From Streptomyces flaveolus (GTDB taxonomy: Bacteria; Actinomycetota; Actinomycetes; Streptomycetales; Streptomycetaceae), in NCBI RefSeq assembly GCF_014648815.1, contig NZ_BMRV01000002.1, positions 496,001 through 560,000 of the forward strand: a DNA stretch of 64,000 nucleotides, written 5' to 3'. The stretch's first letter is position 1. Every line of letters begins with the position of its first letter. Made by a program: the position numbers and the translations under genes. Positions 8,492-17,433 of this stretch are shown one piece after another. The notes under the pieces are model-generated. The model searched no databases. It saw only the letters and a program-made list of their open reading frames with translations, and was not told the DNA's origin.

Positions 8492-9178
8492 TCACCCCAC
8501 GGCCAGCAGCACCGCCAGCAGCACGGCCCCGGCCACCGCCGGTGCGACGATCTCGTAGGCCCAGCGGACGGTGATCTCGCCCTGCGCGGCGTCGGTCCTC
8601 TCCGAGGCCCGCTGCTCATGCGCCTCCAGCAGGGCGCGCAACTCGTCCATGGCCCGGTCGCCCTCCGCCCGCACCGGCCCGTCGTCGACGGCCCCGGGCC
8701 CGCCGCCGGTCAGACCCCCGAGGCCGCCGCGTCCGCGGGTGTCCCCGGCGAGGCGCCGGTCCTCCCGCTGCGCCGCCTTCTTGCGGGCCCGCAGCGAGAC
8801 GGGGATGGCCCACAGCTGGTACTTGGTGCCGGACTTGTCGAAGACCTCGTTGGAGTAGCCGGCCCGCAGCGAGGCGACCTGGTCCCAGGGCAGCACGAGG
8901 ACGCGGAGGGGGTTGCGGACGCGCAGCCGCTCCTCGTTCGCGAAGACGGCGGGCCGCAGGGTGTAGGCGGCGGCGAGCGGCACGATGAACAGCATCGTGG
9001 CCAGCGCCATCCACGGGGTGCTCCCCTCGCCCGAGACCACCGCGTCGATGCCGAGCCAGGCGACGAGGGCCAGCAGCAGGACGCCGCCGACGATGCCCGC
9101 GAGCGAGCGGTAGACCCTGTCCTTGGACGCGGGTTCCGAGGGCTGGGGCGCGGGTGACTGGGACTCCGGGGTCGTCAT
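8492..9178 (-). CDS. Membrane protein with bacterial PH domain
   Basis: This 228-residue protein starts with a short Pro/Ser-rich tail, then two adjacent membrane helices (about 26-46 and 56-74). A small PH-like domain follows (NEERLRVRNPLRVLVLPWDQVASLRAGYS, then TKYQLWAIPVSLRARKK). A Gly-rich linker leads to an amphipathic helix, and a last membrane segment closes the C-terminus (WAYEIVAPAVAGAVLLAVLLAVG). Proteins of this build are common in actinobacteria and have no assigned function. It is divergent from deoC and its start lies about 110 bp from that of deoC. ATG 9178 is chosen because upstream codons are not conserved-looking. Confidence 0.75.
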   Translation of the reverse strand: MTTPESQSPAPQPSEPASKDRVYRSLAGIVGGVLLLALVAWLGIDAVVSGEGSTPWMALATMLFIVPLAAAYTLRPAVFANEERLRVRNPLRVLVLPWDQVASLRAGYSNEVFDKSGTKYQLWAIPVSLRARKKAAQREDRRLAGDTRGRGGLGGLTGGGPGAVDDGPVRAEGDRAMDELRALLEAHEQRASERTDAAQGEITVRWAYEIVAPAVAGAVLLAVLLAVG

Positions 9179-9260
9179 GCTGCCGATTGTGCCCGACGGG
9201 CGGGGCGACCTTCGGCCGCGGTGCCGGTGGGCGGGAGGAGCGCCGGGGACTGTACAGCCG

Positions 9261-9279
9261 CTACGCGCGTAGATATGCT
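9261..9279 (+). promoter_or_regulatory. Palindrome CTACGCGCGTAG plus -10 box of deoC
   Basis: The perfect 12-bp palindrome occupies 9261-9272. A probable -10 box TATGCT starts two bases later (9274-9279), and GTG 9286 follows after six more bases. The operator would therefore sit between -35 and -10. No Shine-Dalgarno is visible, consistent with leaderless translation. Confidence 0.75.
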
Positions 9280-9285
9280 CGTCTG

Positions 9286-10275
9286 GTGACCATGCCCACC
9301 ACTGCATCCGCTGCACCCGTTGCATCCGCTGCGTCCGCCCACGGACTCACGGACGTCACCGCGTCCGACAGCACGCTGCGCCGCTTCCTCCACGGGCTGC
9401 CCGGCGTCGACGCGGTCGGCCTGGAGGCGCGCGCCGCCTCGCTCGGCACCCGTTCCATCAAGACCACCGCGAAGGCGTACGCGCTCGACCTGGCCATCTC
9501 CATGGTCGACCTGACGACGCTGGAAGGCGCGGACACCCCGGGCAAGGTCCGGGCGCTCGGCGCCAAGGCGGTCCGCCCCGATCCGACGGACCGGACGAGC
9601 CCCGCCACGGCGGCCGTCTGCGTCTATCCCGACATGGTGCCCGTGGCCAAGGAGGCCGTCGCCGGCTCCGCCGTCAAGGTCGCCTCGGTCGCCACGGCGT
9701 TCCCGGCGGGCCGCGCCTCGCTGGCCGTCAAGCTGGCCGACGTGCGGGAGGCCGTCGCGGCGGGCGCCGACGAGGTCGACATGGTCATCGACCGCGGGGC
9801 CTTCCTCGCGGGGAACTACCTGAAGGTGTACGACGAGATCGTCGCCGTGAAGGAGACCTGCGGGACGTCCGCCCGTCTGAAGGTCATCTTCGAGACCGGC
9901 GAGCTGTCGACGTACGACAACATCCGCCGCGCGAGCTGGCTCGGCATGCTGGCGGGCGCCGACTTCATCAAGACGTCCACCGGCAAGGTCGCCGTCAACG
10001 CGACCCCGTCCAACACCCTGCTGATGCTGGAGGCGGTCCGCGACTTCCGCGCGCAGACGGGCGTCCAGGTCGGCGTGAAGCCGGCCGGCGGCATCCGCAC
10101 CGCGAAGGACGCGATCAAGTTCCTGGTCCTGGTCAACGAGACGGCGGGCGAGGACTGGCTGGACAACCACTGGTTCCGCTTCGGCGCCTCCTCGCTCCTG
10201 AACGACCTGCTGATGCAGCGCCAGAAGCTGGCCACCGGCCGCTACTCCGGCCCCGACTACGTGACGGTGGACTGA
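9286..10275 (+). CDS. deoC: Deoxyribose-phosphate aldolase
   Basis: This class I aldolase splits 2-deoxyribose-5-phosphate into glyceraldehyde-3-phosphate and acetaldehyde. The Schiff-base lysine is in ADFIKTSTGKV, the second catalytic lysine in VGVKPAGGIRT, and CVYPDMVPVAKEAV with FPAGRASLAVKLADVREAVAAGADEVD forms the N-terminal strands of the TIM barrel. At about 329 residues it is longer than the roughly 250-residue E. coli enzyme because of an Ala/Thr-rich N-terminus. GTG 9286 fits a leaderless start; ATG 9292, two codons on, is the alternative. It is followed after six bases by an aldehyde dehydrogenase, which could consume the acetaldehyde. Confidence 0.94.
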   Translation: MTMPTTASAAPVASAASAHGLTDVTASDSTLRRFLHGLPGVDAVGLEARAASLGTRSIKTTAKAYALDLAISMVDLTTLEGADTPGKVRALGAKAVRPDPTDRTSPATAAVCVYPDMVPVAKEAVAGSAVKVASVATAFPAGRASLAVKLADVREAVAAGADEVDMVIDRGAFLAGNYLKVYDEIVAVKETCGTSARLKVIFETGELSTYDNIRRASWLGMLAGADFIKTSTGKVAVNATPSNTLLMLEAVRDFRAQTGVQVGVKPAGGIRTAKDAIKFLVLVNETAGEDWLDNHWFRFGASSLLNDLLMQRQKLATGRYSGPDYVTVD

Positions 10276-10281
10276 GACCTC

Positions 10282-11733
10282 ATGACCATGGACAAGCAGA
10301 CACCTGTTTTCGCATACGCACCGGCGCCCGAGTCACGCGCGGTCGTCGACATCGCCCCGTCGTACGGCCTGTTCATCGACGGCGAGTTCACCGAGGCGGC
10401 CGACGGCAAGGTCTTCAAGACCGTCTCGCCGTCCACCGAGGAGGTCCTCTCCGAGGTCGCCGAGGCCGGTGAGGCGGACGTCGACCGCGCGGTGAAGGCC
10501 GCCCGCAAGGCCTTCGAGAAGTGGTCGGCGCTGCCCGGCTCCGAGCGCGCGAAGTACCTGTTCCGCATCGCCCGGATCATCCAGGAGCGCAGCCGTGAGC
10601 TGGCCGTCCTGGAGACCCTGGACAACGGCAAGCCGATCAGGGAGACCCGCGACGCGGACCTCCCCCTGGTCGCCGCGCACTTCTTCTACTACGCGGGCTG
10701 GGCCGACAAGCTCGGTCACGCCGGCTTCGGTGCGAACCCGCGGCCGCTGGGCGTGGCCGGCCAGGTCATCCCGTGGAACTTCCCGCTCCTGATGCTGGCG
10801 TGGAAGATCGCCCCGGCGCTGGCGACCGGCAACACGGTGGTCCTCAAGCCCGCCGAGACGACCCCGCTCTCCGCCCTGTTCTTCGCGGACATCTGCCGTC
10901 AGGCCGGGCTGCCCAGGGGCGTCGTCAACATCGTCACCGGCGACGGCCGCGCCGGCGCCGCGCTGATCGCGCACCCCGACGTGAACAAGGTCGCCTTCAC
11001 CGGCTCCACGGCCGTCGGCAAGGAGATCGCGCGCACGGTCGCGGGCACCCGCAAGAAGCTCACCCTCGAACTGGGCGGCAAGGGCGCCAACATCGTCTTC
11101 GACGACGCCCCGGTCGACCAGGCCGTCGAGGGCATCGTCAACGGCATCTTCTTCAACCAGGGCCAGGTCTGCTGCGCGGGCTCGCGCCTCCTCGTCCAGG
11201 AGTCGATCCACGACGAACTGCTGGACTCCCTCAAGCACCGCCTGTCCACGCTGCGCCTGGGCGACCCGCTGGACAAGAACACCGACATCGGCGCGATCAA
11301 CTCCGCCGAGCAGCTGGCCCGGATCACCGCGCTGGCCGACCAGGGCGAGGCGGAGGGCGCCGAGCGCTGGTCGCCGTCCTGCGAACTGCCCTCCTCCGGC
11401 TACTGGTTCGCCCCGACGCTGTTCACCAACGTCACCCAGGCGCACACCGTCGCCCGCGACGAGATCTTCGGCCCGGTGCTGTCGGTGCTCACCTTCCGCA
11501 CCCCGGACGAGGCCGTGGCCAAGGCCAACAACACCCCGTACGGCCTGTCGGCGGGCATCTGGACGGAGAAGGGCTCGCGCATCCTCGCGGTCGCGAACAA
11601 GCTCCGCGCGGGCGTCATCTGGTCCAACACGTTCAACAAGTTCGACCCGACCTCGCCGTTCGGCGGTTACAAGGAGTCGGGCTTCGGCCGCGAGGGCGGC
11701 CGCCACGGCCTGGAGGCGTACCTCGATGTCTGA
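10282..11733 (+). CDS. Aldehyde dehydrogenase, full length
   Basis: This 483-residue NAD(P)-dependent ALDH superfamily enzyme has all key residues: the substrate/cofactor Asn in IPWNFPLLM, the NAD-binding lysine in [21 protein letters not shown], the general base Glu263 in LELGGKG, and the nucleophile Cys297 in [11 protein letters not shown]. Placement six bases after deoC suggests oxidation of the acetaldehyde released from deoxyribose-5-phosphate, but substrate is not readable from sequence. The 3' end overlaps the next ALDH-like gene by eight bases, indicating translational coupling. A second in-frame ATG at 10288 could also serve as start. Confidence 0.92.
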   Translation: MTMDKQTPVFAYAPAPESRAVVDIAPSYGLFIDGEFTEAADGKVFKTVSPSTEEVLSEVAEAGEADVDRAVKAARKAFEKWSALPGSERAKYLFRIARIIQERSRELAVLETLDNGKPIRETRDADLPLVAAHFFYYAGWADKLGHAGFGANPRPLGVAGQVIPWNFPLLMLAWKIAPALATGNTVVLKPAETTPLSALFFADICRQAGLPRGVVNIVTGDGRAGAALIAHPDVNKVAFTGSTAVGKEIARTVAGTRKKLTLELGGKGANIVFDDAPVDQAVEGIVNGIFFNQGQVCCAGSRLLVQESIHDELLDSLKHRLSTLRLGDPLDKNTDIGAINSAEQLARITALADQGEAEGAERWSPSCELPSSGYWFAPTLFTNVTQAHTVARDEIFGPVLSVLTFRTPDEAVAKANNTPYGLSAGIWTEKGSRILAVANKLRAGVIWSNTFNKFDPTSPFGGYKESGFGREGGRHGLEAYLDV

Positions 11734-12643
11734 CCACGTATCCGTCAGCGGCTCCGCCGCGGGGCGACTGAGCGTCTTCAAGACCTACAAGCTGTACGTG
11801 GGCGGGAAGTTCCCGCGTTCCGAGAGCGGCCGGGTGTACGAGGTGACCGACGCAAAGGGCAAGTGGCTGGCGAACGCCCCGCTCTCCTCCCGCAAGGACG
11901 CCCGTGACGCGGTGGTCGCCGCGCGCAAGGCGTTCGGCGGCTGGTCCGGGGCGACGGCGTACAACCGCGGTCAGATCCTCTACCGCATCGCCGAGATGCT
12001 GGAGGGCCGCCGCGACCAGTTCCTCGCGGAGGTCGCCGACGCCGAGGGCCTGTCGAAGTCGAAGGCGGCCGCGGTCGTTGACGCGACGATCGACCGCTGG
12101 GTCTGGTACGCGGGCTGGACCGACAAGATCGCCCAGGTGGTCGGCGGCGGCAACCCGGTCGCGGGCCCGTTCTTCAACCTCTCCTCCCCGGAGCCGACGG
12201 GCGTGGTCGCCGTCCTCGCCCCGCAGGAGTCGTCCTTCCTGGGTCTGGTCTCGGTCGTCGCCCCGGTCATCGCCACCGGCAACACGGCGGTCGTGATCGC
12301 GAGCGAGAAGTCCCCGCTCCCGGCCCTCTCCCTCGGCGAGGTCCTGGCCACCTCCGACCTTCCCGGCGGCGTGGTCAACCTCCTCTCCGGCCGTACGGCG
12401 GAGATCGCCGCGCCGCTGGCCGCCCACCAGGACGTCAACGCGATCGACCTCGCGGGCGCCGACGAGGCGCTGGCGAAGGAGCTGGAGATCGCGGCGGCGG
12501 ACAACCTCAAGCGCGTCCTTCGTCCACAGCCTGTGGACGACTGGTCGGCGATGCCCGGCACCGACCGCCTGACGGCGTTCCTGGAGACCAAGACGGTCTG
12601 GCACCCCACGGGTTCGCTGGGCGCGTCCGGCTCCGCGTACTGA
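11726..12643 (+). CDS. Truncated aldehyde dehydrogenase-like protein without catalytic cysteine
   Basis: The 305-residue protein matches the N-terminal cofactor domain of ALDHs: LYVGGKFPRSESGRVYEV, DARDAVVAARKAFGGWSG, RGQILYRIAEMLEGRRDQF, then PTGVVAVLAPQESSFLGLVSVVAPVIATGNTAVV. Where active enzymes have WN in the P-W-N-F motif, this one has QESS. The protein ends before any ELGGK or Cys motif, so it cannot carry out ALDH chemistry. The frame is intact with normal codon bias, which argues against a decaying pseudogene. It is translationally coupled to the full-length enzyme, so a structural or regulatory partner role is possible (inference). Confidence 0.82.
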   Translation: MSDHVSVSGSAAGRLSVFKTYKLYVGGKFPRSESGRVYEVTDAKGKWLANAPLSSRKDARDAVVAARKAFGGWSGATAYNRGQILYRIAEMLEGRRDQFLAEVADAEGLSKSKAAAVVDATIDRWVWYAGWTDKIAQVVGGGNPVAGPFFNLSSPEPTGVVAVLAPQESSFLGLVSVVAPVIATGNTAVVIASEKSPLPALSLGEVLATSDLPGGVVNLLSGRTAEIAAPLAAHQDVNAIDLAGADEALAKELEIAAADNLKRVLRPQPVDDWSAMPGTDRLTAFLETKTVWHPTGSLGASGSAY

Positions 12644-12674
12644 GGCGCCCGCGGCACCGAAGCCCCCACGAGCG

Positions 12675-12710
12675 AGCCGCGTCCTCCCCCCGTCCGGGGA
12701 GGGCGCGGCT
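12675..12710 (+). terminator. Terminator of the deoC-ALDH operon
   Basis: The arms 12675-12689 and 12696-12710 pair over 15 bp with one G-U pair and a 6-nt loop, about 30 bases after the last stop. It lies between convergent genes. Confidence 0.8.
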
Positions 12711-12736
12711 CTGCGCATGCCGGGGGGTGGCGGGCG

Positions 12737-13141
12737 TCAGCGCACCGCTTCGGTCGCCCGCCCCGCCACCGGTACGTCGCCGAACGACTTCGCCTGGGCC
12801 ACCGGGCGGGTCAGTGCCGTCGAGGACACCGGCCGGAAGTCAGCCACCTGGGTGCCGACGCCGTTGTCGAGGGGGTCGACGCCGGTGCCGGCCAGCGGGT
12901 TGGGCCTGAGGCCGGCGACCGGGCCGGTGACGTGGCCGACGCTGCCGGTCAGGGCGCGCGCGCCCGCCTGCGGGTCGACGGGATCCGACGAGGTGACCCG
13001 GGTGTGCGCCGGGCCGGCGGCCGGCTCGCCACTGTCCGCGGAGGCCGTCGCCGCGCCTGCCGCCAGGGCCGCTCCGGCGGTCGCGAGGGCGACCAGGGCG
13101 CGCTGGGCGTTCGGGGTGCGGGGGGAGACGTGTCGGGCCAT
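12737..13141 (-). CDS. Small secreted protein, unknown function
   Basis: This 134-residue protein has a signal peptide (positively charged start, then LVALATAGAALAAGAATASA, likely cut near residue 36). The mature part is about 100 residues, rich in Gly, Pro, Val and Thr, without cysteines or a recognisable domain. ATG 13141 is preferred over GTG 13153 because AGAGGTGG lies upstream at a usable distance, whereas it would overlap the GTG. A different small secreted protein at 19048-19335 has similar composition (runs of Val-Thr-Gly and a Val-Pro-Leu/Val ending). No function is assigned. Confidence 0.65.
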   Translation of the reverse strand: MARHVSPRTPNAQRALVALATAGAALAAGAATASADSGEPAAGPAHTRVTSSDPVDPQAGARALTGSVGHVTGPVAGLRPNPLAGTGVDPLDNGVGTQVADFRPVSSTALTRPVAQAKSFGDVPVAGRATEAVR

Positions 13142-13312
13142 CGCTGCTGCCACCTCTTGCTGCGGGTTGCCACGGGGTGCTTCGGACTACGGTGACAACA
13201 CCGCGGAGGGTGATGAGGTCACCGCTCGGCGTGGTCGGAGTGTGTGACGCACGCTGCAAAGCGGGCCCGCGGGCTCGTACGACGGCCGGCCGATGCCTCA
13301 CACTGGTGTCCC

Positions 13313-13966
13313 GTGACCTCCCATCCGCCCATACCGACGCGAGTCGTGCTGCTCTGCGGCCCCTCCGGCTCCGGCAAGTCCCTCCTCGCCGCCCGCTCCG
13401 GTCTCCCGGTGCTGCGGCTCGACGACTTCTACAAGGAGGGCACCGACCCGACGCTGCCGCTGGTGGCCGGGAGTTCCGACATCGACTGGGACCACCCCGG
13501 CTCGTGGGACGCGGACGCGGCCGTGGCCGCGATCACGGAGCTGTGCCGGGCGGGCCGTACGCACGTGCCCGTCTACGACATCTCGCTCAGCGCGCGCACC
13601 GGCGAGGACGCGGTCGACATCGGACGCACCCCGCTGTTCCTCGCGGAGGGCATCTTCGCCGCCGAGATCGTCTCGCGCTGCCGCGAACTGGGCCTGCTGG
13701 CCGACGCGCTGTGTCTGAGCCGGGGGCCGCTGACGACCTTCCGCCGGCGCTTCCTGCGGGATCTGCGGGAGGGCCGCAAGTCCGTGCCGTTCCTGCTGCG
13801 CCGCGGCTGGCGGCTGATGCGTCAGGAACGGTCGATCATCTCCCGGCAGACGGCCCTGGGCGCCCACGCCTGCGACCGGGACGAGGCGATGGGCCGCCTG
13901 GCCGCCGCGGCGGCGGGCCGGCGCCCCACGGCCCGTACGACGCGAACGACGCGTACGGCGGTGTGA
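13313..13966 (+). CDS. Uridine kinase-like P-loop protein
   Basis: This 217-residue P-loop NTPase has Walker A GPSGSGKS (about 16-23), RLDDFYKEG as in uridine kinases and phosphoribulokinases, and DWDHPGSWD, matching the substrate segment of uridine kinase (DHPxxxD). FLAEGIFAAEI is a Walker B-like strand. The expected activity is phosphorylation of uridine or cytidine, consistent with the nucleoside genes around it, but the family also includes uncharacterised kinases. GTG 13313 begins just before the fold, with a possible -10-like CACACT eight bases upstream. The C-terminus (TARTTRTTRTAV) is low complexity. Confidence 0.8.
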   Translation: MTSHPPIPTRVVLLCGPSGSGKSLLAARSGLPVLRLDDFYKEGTDPTLPLVAGSSDIDWDHPGSWDADAAVAAITELCRAGRTHVPVYDISLSARTGEDAVDIGRTPLFLAEGIFAAEIVSRCRELGLLADALCLSRGPLTTFRRRFLRDLREGRKSVPFLLRRGWRLMRQERSIISRQTALGAHACDRDEAMGRLAAAAAGRRPTARTTRTTRTAV

Positions 13967-13998
13967 CGGACGTACGCGGGGCGCGTACGCAAAGAGAA

Positions 13999-14033
13999 CG
14001 GGACTGGACGGACCCCCCGGCCCTCCAGTCCCG
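13999..14033. terminator. Bidirectional terminator between kinase gene and sigQ
   Basis: The arms 13999-14008 and 14024-14033 form a perfect 10-bp stem with a 15-nt loop, followed on the plus strand by the T-rich CTTCTTTG. Confidence 0.8.
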
Positions 14034-14192
14034 CTTCTTTGTGCTCCCCCGTGTTCCCCGTTCCCCCGTGTTCCCCCGTCCCCCGTTGTTCCCCCGTGGT
14101 GCTTCCCCGTGAGTAAGAGCCCGGGATTCCCCCCGTGATACACCCGGACTCCAACTTTTTTTCGAGGGTCCCCCCCAGGTCCCCCCGGACCT

Positions 14193-14936
14193 TCAGGCGA
14201 CCAGTTCGCCGAAGGCGTCCTCCCGGTCACGGCCGAAGCTGAGGACCTCGTCCTCGCGCAGCCGGCGCAGCGAGCGCCAGATGCTGGACTTCACCGTGCC
14301 GACACTGATGTCGAGGATGTCCGCGATCTCCGGGTCCGTGCGGCCCTCGTAGTAGCGGAGGACCAGCATGGTGCGCTGGAGTTCGGGGAGCCGGGCCAGC
14401 GCCTGCCACAGGACCGTGCGCAGTTCGGTGCCGCGCATGGCGTCCGTGTCGCCGGGCGTCTCCGGCAGTTCCTCGGTCGGGTACTCGTTGAGCTTGCGGC
14501 GCCGCCAGGCGCTGATGTGCAGGTTGGTCATGGTGCGGCGGAGGTATCCGCCGACGGCCGCCTTGTCACTGATCCGGTCCCACGCCCGGTAGGTCGAGAA
14601 CAGTGCGCTCTGCAGCAGGTCCTCGGCCTCGAAGCGGTCGCCGGTCAGGTGGTAGGCGGTGGCGTACAGGGAGGCGCGGCGCTCCTGGACGTAGGCGGTG
14701 AACTCCGCCTCCGACAGCGAGCTCCGCTCCCCCGGAACCTCCCCGTACGTCGATCCCCCGTTGGTTCCCCCCTTGGCGGCGTCCACCACCGTCATGTAGG
14801 TGATGTGCTGCCGCCCGGTGCCGCGAGCGCACCCCCGCCCGCTCACGGCACCGGACTTCTCGGCGGACCGGTGTGTGTGCACGTCGTGCAGACGCGTGAC
14901 CACTGCGCTGGTGCTGGTGCCCTTCAGCGTGTTCAT
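14193..14936 (-). CDS. sigQ: SigE-family ECF sigma factor SigQ
   Basis: This 247-residue sigma factor has region 2 (SLYATAYHLTGDRFEAEDLLQSALFSTYRAWDRI) and region 4 (LPELQRTMLVLRYYEGRTDPEIADILDISVGTVKSSIWRSL) of the SigE/SigQ ECF subgroup. An N-terminal extension of about 75 residues contains no known domain. It is divergent from afsQ1 across 224 bp holding an AfsQ1 box. In S. coelicolor the homologous sigQ is an AfsQ1 target and counteracts AfsQ1/Q2 in antibiotic control. ATG 14936 has a G-rich ribosome-binding region (GGGGGGCGCGAG). Confidence 0.9.
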   Translation of the reverse strand: MNTLKGTSTSAVVTRLHDVHTHRSAEKSGAVSGRGCARGTGRQHITYMTVVDAAKGGTNGGSTYGEVPGERSSLSEAEFTAYVQERRASLYATAYHLTGDRFEAEDLLQSALFSTYRAWDRISDKAAVGGYLRRTMTNLHISAWRRRKLNEYPTEELPETPGDTDAMRGTELRTVLWQALARLPELQRTMLVLRYYEGRTDPEIADILDISVGTVKSSIWRSLRRLREDEVLSFGRDREDAFGELVA

Positions 14937-15032
14937 CTCGCGCCCCCCGTCGTGGACTTCCGGTCTTCGGCTTGCTGTGTTGCCTGTGCCGAAAAGCTTG
15001 CCGCGGTGACTTCATGGCCGTGTCCGCCGACT

Positions 15033-15048
15033 GTCACAGACCTGTCAC
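15033..15048. promoter_or_regulatory. AfsQ1 binding box
   Basis: GTCAC-n6-GTCAC (15033-15037 and 15044-15048) exactly fits the published AfsQ1 consensus GTnAC-n6-GTnAC. It lies between sigQ and afsQ1, 97 bp from the sigQ start and 113 bp from the afsQ1 start, so it could serve either promoter. Confidence 0.8.
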
Positions 15049-15160
15049 AGGGGTCGGCCACGGTTGCGCCACACATCCTTCACAGGGCCCGTCGGCAGGT
15101 GGGGAGCTGATCCGGGCCCGCGGGTCGAACCCCGGCCCCTCCATGGGCCAGAATGAGCCC

Positions 15161-15838
15161 GTGCCTTCCCTGTTGCTGATCGAGGACGACGACGCCATCC
15201 GGACGGCCCTGGAGCTCTCTCTGACGCGCCAGGGTCACCGCGTGGCGACCGCTGCCAGTGGTGAGGACGGTCTGAAGCTGCTGCGCGAGCAGCGGCCGGA
15301 TCTGATCGTGCTGGACGTGATGCTGCCCGGCATCGACGGTTTCGAGGTGTGCCGGCGCATCCGGCGCACCGACCAGCTGCCGATCATCCTGCTGACCGCG
15401 CGCAACGACGACATCGACGTGGTCGTCGGCCTGGAGTCGGGCGCCGACGACTATGTCGTCAAACCCGTGCAGGGCCGTGTGCTGGACGCCCGTATCCGGG
15501 CCGTGCTGCGCCGCGGCGAGCGGGAGTCGAGCGACTCGGCGAGCTTCGGCAGCCTGGTCATCGACCGCTCCGCGATGACGGTGACCAAGAACGGCGAGGA
15601 CCTCCAGCTCACGCCGACCGAGCTGCGGCTCCTCCTCGAACTGAGCCGGCGTCCGGGGCAGGCCCTGTCGCGCCAGCAGTTGCTGCGCCTGGTGTGGGAG
15701 CACGACTACCTGGGCGACTCGCGGCTCGTGGACGCCTGCGTGCAGCGGCTGCGCGCCAAGGTCGAGGACGTTCCGTCGTCGCCGACCCTGATCCGTACCG
15801 TGCGGGGCGTCGGCTACCGGCTGGATCCGCCTCAGTGA
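15161..15838 (+). CDS. afsQ1: Response regulator AfsQ1
   Basis: This 225-residue OmpR/PhoB-type regulator has a receiver domain at 1-115 with the acidic pocket (Asp9-Asp11), phospho-acceptor Asp52 (IVLDVMLPGIDGFEV), and the Thr and Lys switch residues (LLTARND, VVKP). The winged-helix DNA-binding domain covers about 130-222 (QLTPTELRLLLELSRRPGQ to RTVRGVGYRLD). In streptomycetes AfsQ1/Q2 controls antibiotic production and nitrogen/carbon balance. GTG 15161 is preceded at six bases by CAGAAT, a plausible -10 for a leaderless message. The stop overlaps the afsQ2 start by four bases. Confidence 0.95.
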   Translation: MPSLLLIEDDDAIRTALELSLTRQGHRVATAASGEDGLKLLREQRPDLIVLDVMLPGIDGFEVCRRIRRTDQLPIILLTARNDDIDVVVGLESGADDYVVKPVQGRVLDARIRAVLRRGERESSDSASFGSLVIDRSAMTVTKNGEDLQLTPTELRLLLELSRRPGQALSRQQLLRLVWEHDYLGDSRLVDACVQRLRAKVEDVPSSPTLIRTVRGVGYRLDPPQ

Positions 15839-17433
15839 CACAGGAACACCAGGGGGGTTCGCGCGGCTGGACCGCGACGCGCAAGGGAGTCCGGTCGCGG
15901 CTGCGCCTGACCAGCCTGCGCCTTCGGCTGGTCGTCGTCTTCGGTCTGGTCGCGCTCACCGCCGCCGTGACGGCGTCGGGCATCGCGTACTGGCTGAACC
16001 GCGAGGCGGTGCTCACCCGTACCCAGGACGCCGTGCTGCGCGACTTCGAGCAGGAGATGCAGAACCGGGCGGGTGCGCTGCCCGCGCGCCCCACGCAGGA
16101 CGAGTTGCAGCACACCGCGGGCCAGATGGCCAGCAGCAGCCAGCGCTTCGGCGTGCTGCTCGTCGCCGAGAACGCCGACGGCGAGGCCGTGTACGGAAGT
16201 TCCGGCGGACTCGGCGGCTTCTCGCTGGCCGACGTGCCCGAGTCGCTGCGTACCGCGGTGAACAAGGAGCAGAAGGTCTCCTCGGCCAACAAGTACCCGT
16301 ACCACCTGTACTGGCAGCGGGTCGTCGACGACGGCACCCCCTATCTCGTGGCCGGTTCGAAGGTGATCGGCGGCGGGCCGACCGGTTACATGTTCAAGTC
16401 GCTGGAGCCCGAGGCCAAGGACCTGAACTCGCTGGCCTGGTCGCTGGGCATCGCGTCCGCCCTCGCGCTGCTCGGCTCCGCGCTGCTCGCCCAGGCCCTG
16501 GCGACGACCGTGCTGAAGCCGGTACACCGGCTCGGGGTAGCGGCGCGACGGCTCGGCGAGGGCAAGCTGGACACCCGGCTGCGCGTGTCCGGCACCGACG
16601 AACTGGCCGATCTGTCCCGGACGTTCAACAGCGCGGCGGAGGCTCTGGAGAAGCGGGTCGCGGACATGGCCGACCGGGAGCAGGCCTCGCGGCGCTTCGT
16701 GGCGGACATGAGCCACGAGCTGCGTACGCCGCTGACGGCCATCACCGCGGTCACGGAGGTGCTGGAGGACGAGCTGGAGTTCGAGGGCGGCGGCATCGAC
16801 CCGATGATCGAACCGGCCGTACGGCTGGTGGTGAGCGAGACGCGGCGGCTGAACGACCTCGTGGAAAACCTGATGGAGGTCACCCGCTTCGACGCGGGCA
16901 CCGCCCGGCTGGTCCTGGACGACGTCGACGTCGCCGACCAGATCACCGCCTGCATCGACGCCCGCGCCTGGCTGGACGCGGTCGATCTGGACGCCGAGCG
17001 CGGCATCCACGCCCGCCTCGACCCGCGCCGCCTGGACGTCATCCTGGCCAACCTCGTCGGCAACGCGCTCAAGCACGGCGGGTCGCCGGTCAGGGTGTCG
17101 GTGACGCGGGCGGACGACGAGGTCGTCATCCGGGTGCGGGACCACGGCCCCGGCATCCCCGAGGACGTCCTGCCGCACGTCTTCGACCGCTTCTACAAGG
17201 CGAGCGCCTCCCGGCCCCGCTCCGAGGGCAGCGGGCTCGGCCTGTCCATCGCCCTGGAGAACGCCCACATCCACGGCGGTGACATCACCGCCGAGAACTC
17301 CCCGGAGGGCGGTGCGGTGTTCACGCTGCGGCTGCCGCAGGACGCGGAGGAGGACACCGGTGACGCGGTGGCGGGCGAGGACGGCGGGGACGCGGGCCGG
17401 GACCAGGGCAAGGACGCGAAGGGACAGGCCTGA
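15835..17433 (+). CDS. afsQ2: Sensor histidine kinase AfsQ2
   Basis: This 532-residue membrane kinase has TM1 near residues 35-58, an extracytoplasmic sensor domain, and TM2 near 200-222. A HAMP domain follows, then the HisKA domain with phospho-acceptor His294 (MSHELRTPLTAIT) and a HATPase_c domain with N box (LANLVGNALKHGG), G1 (DHGPGIPEDV), F (FDRFYKAS) and G2 (GSGLGLSIA). It is coupled to afsQ1 through a GTGA overlap and to the lipoprotein gene through TGATG. The acidic/Gly-rich C-terminal tail is a linker without a domain. Confidence 0.95.
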   Translation: MTQEHQGGSRGWTATRKGVRSRLRLTSLRLRLVVVFGLVALTAAVTASGIAYWLNREAVLTRTQDAVLRDFEQEMQNRAGALPARPTQDELQHTAGQMASSSQRFGVLLVAENADGEAVYGSSGGLGGFSLADVPESLRTAVNKEQKVSSANKYPYHLYWQRVVDDGTPYLVAGSKVIGGGPTGYMFKSLEPEAKDLNSLAWSLGIASALALLGSALLAQALATTVLKPVHRLGVAARRLGEGKLDTRLRVSGTDELADLSRTFNSAAEALEKRVADMADREQASRRFVADMSHELRTPLTAITAVTEVLEDELEFEGGGIDPMIEPAVRLVVSETRRLNDLVENLMEVTRFDAGTARLVLDDVDVADQITACIDARAWLDAVDLDAERGIHARLDPRRLDVILANLVGNALKHGGSPVRVSVTRADDEVVIRVRDHGPGIPEDVLPHVFDRFYKASASRPRSEGSGLGLSIALENAHIHGGDITAENSPEGGAVFTLRLPQDAEEDTGDAVAGEDGGDAGRDQGKDAKGQA

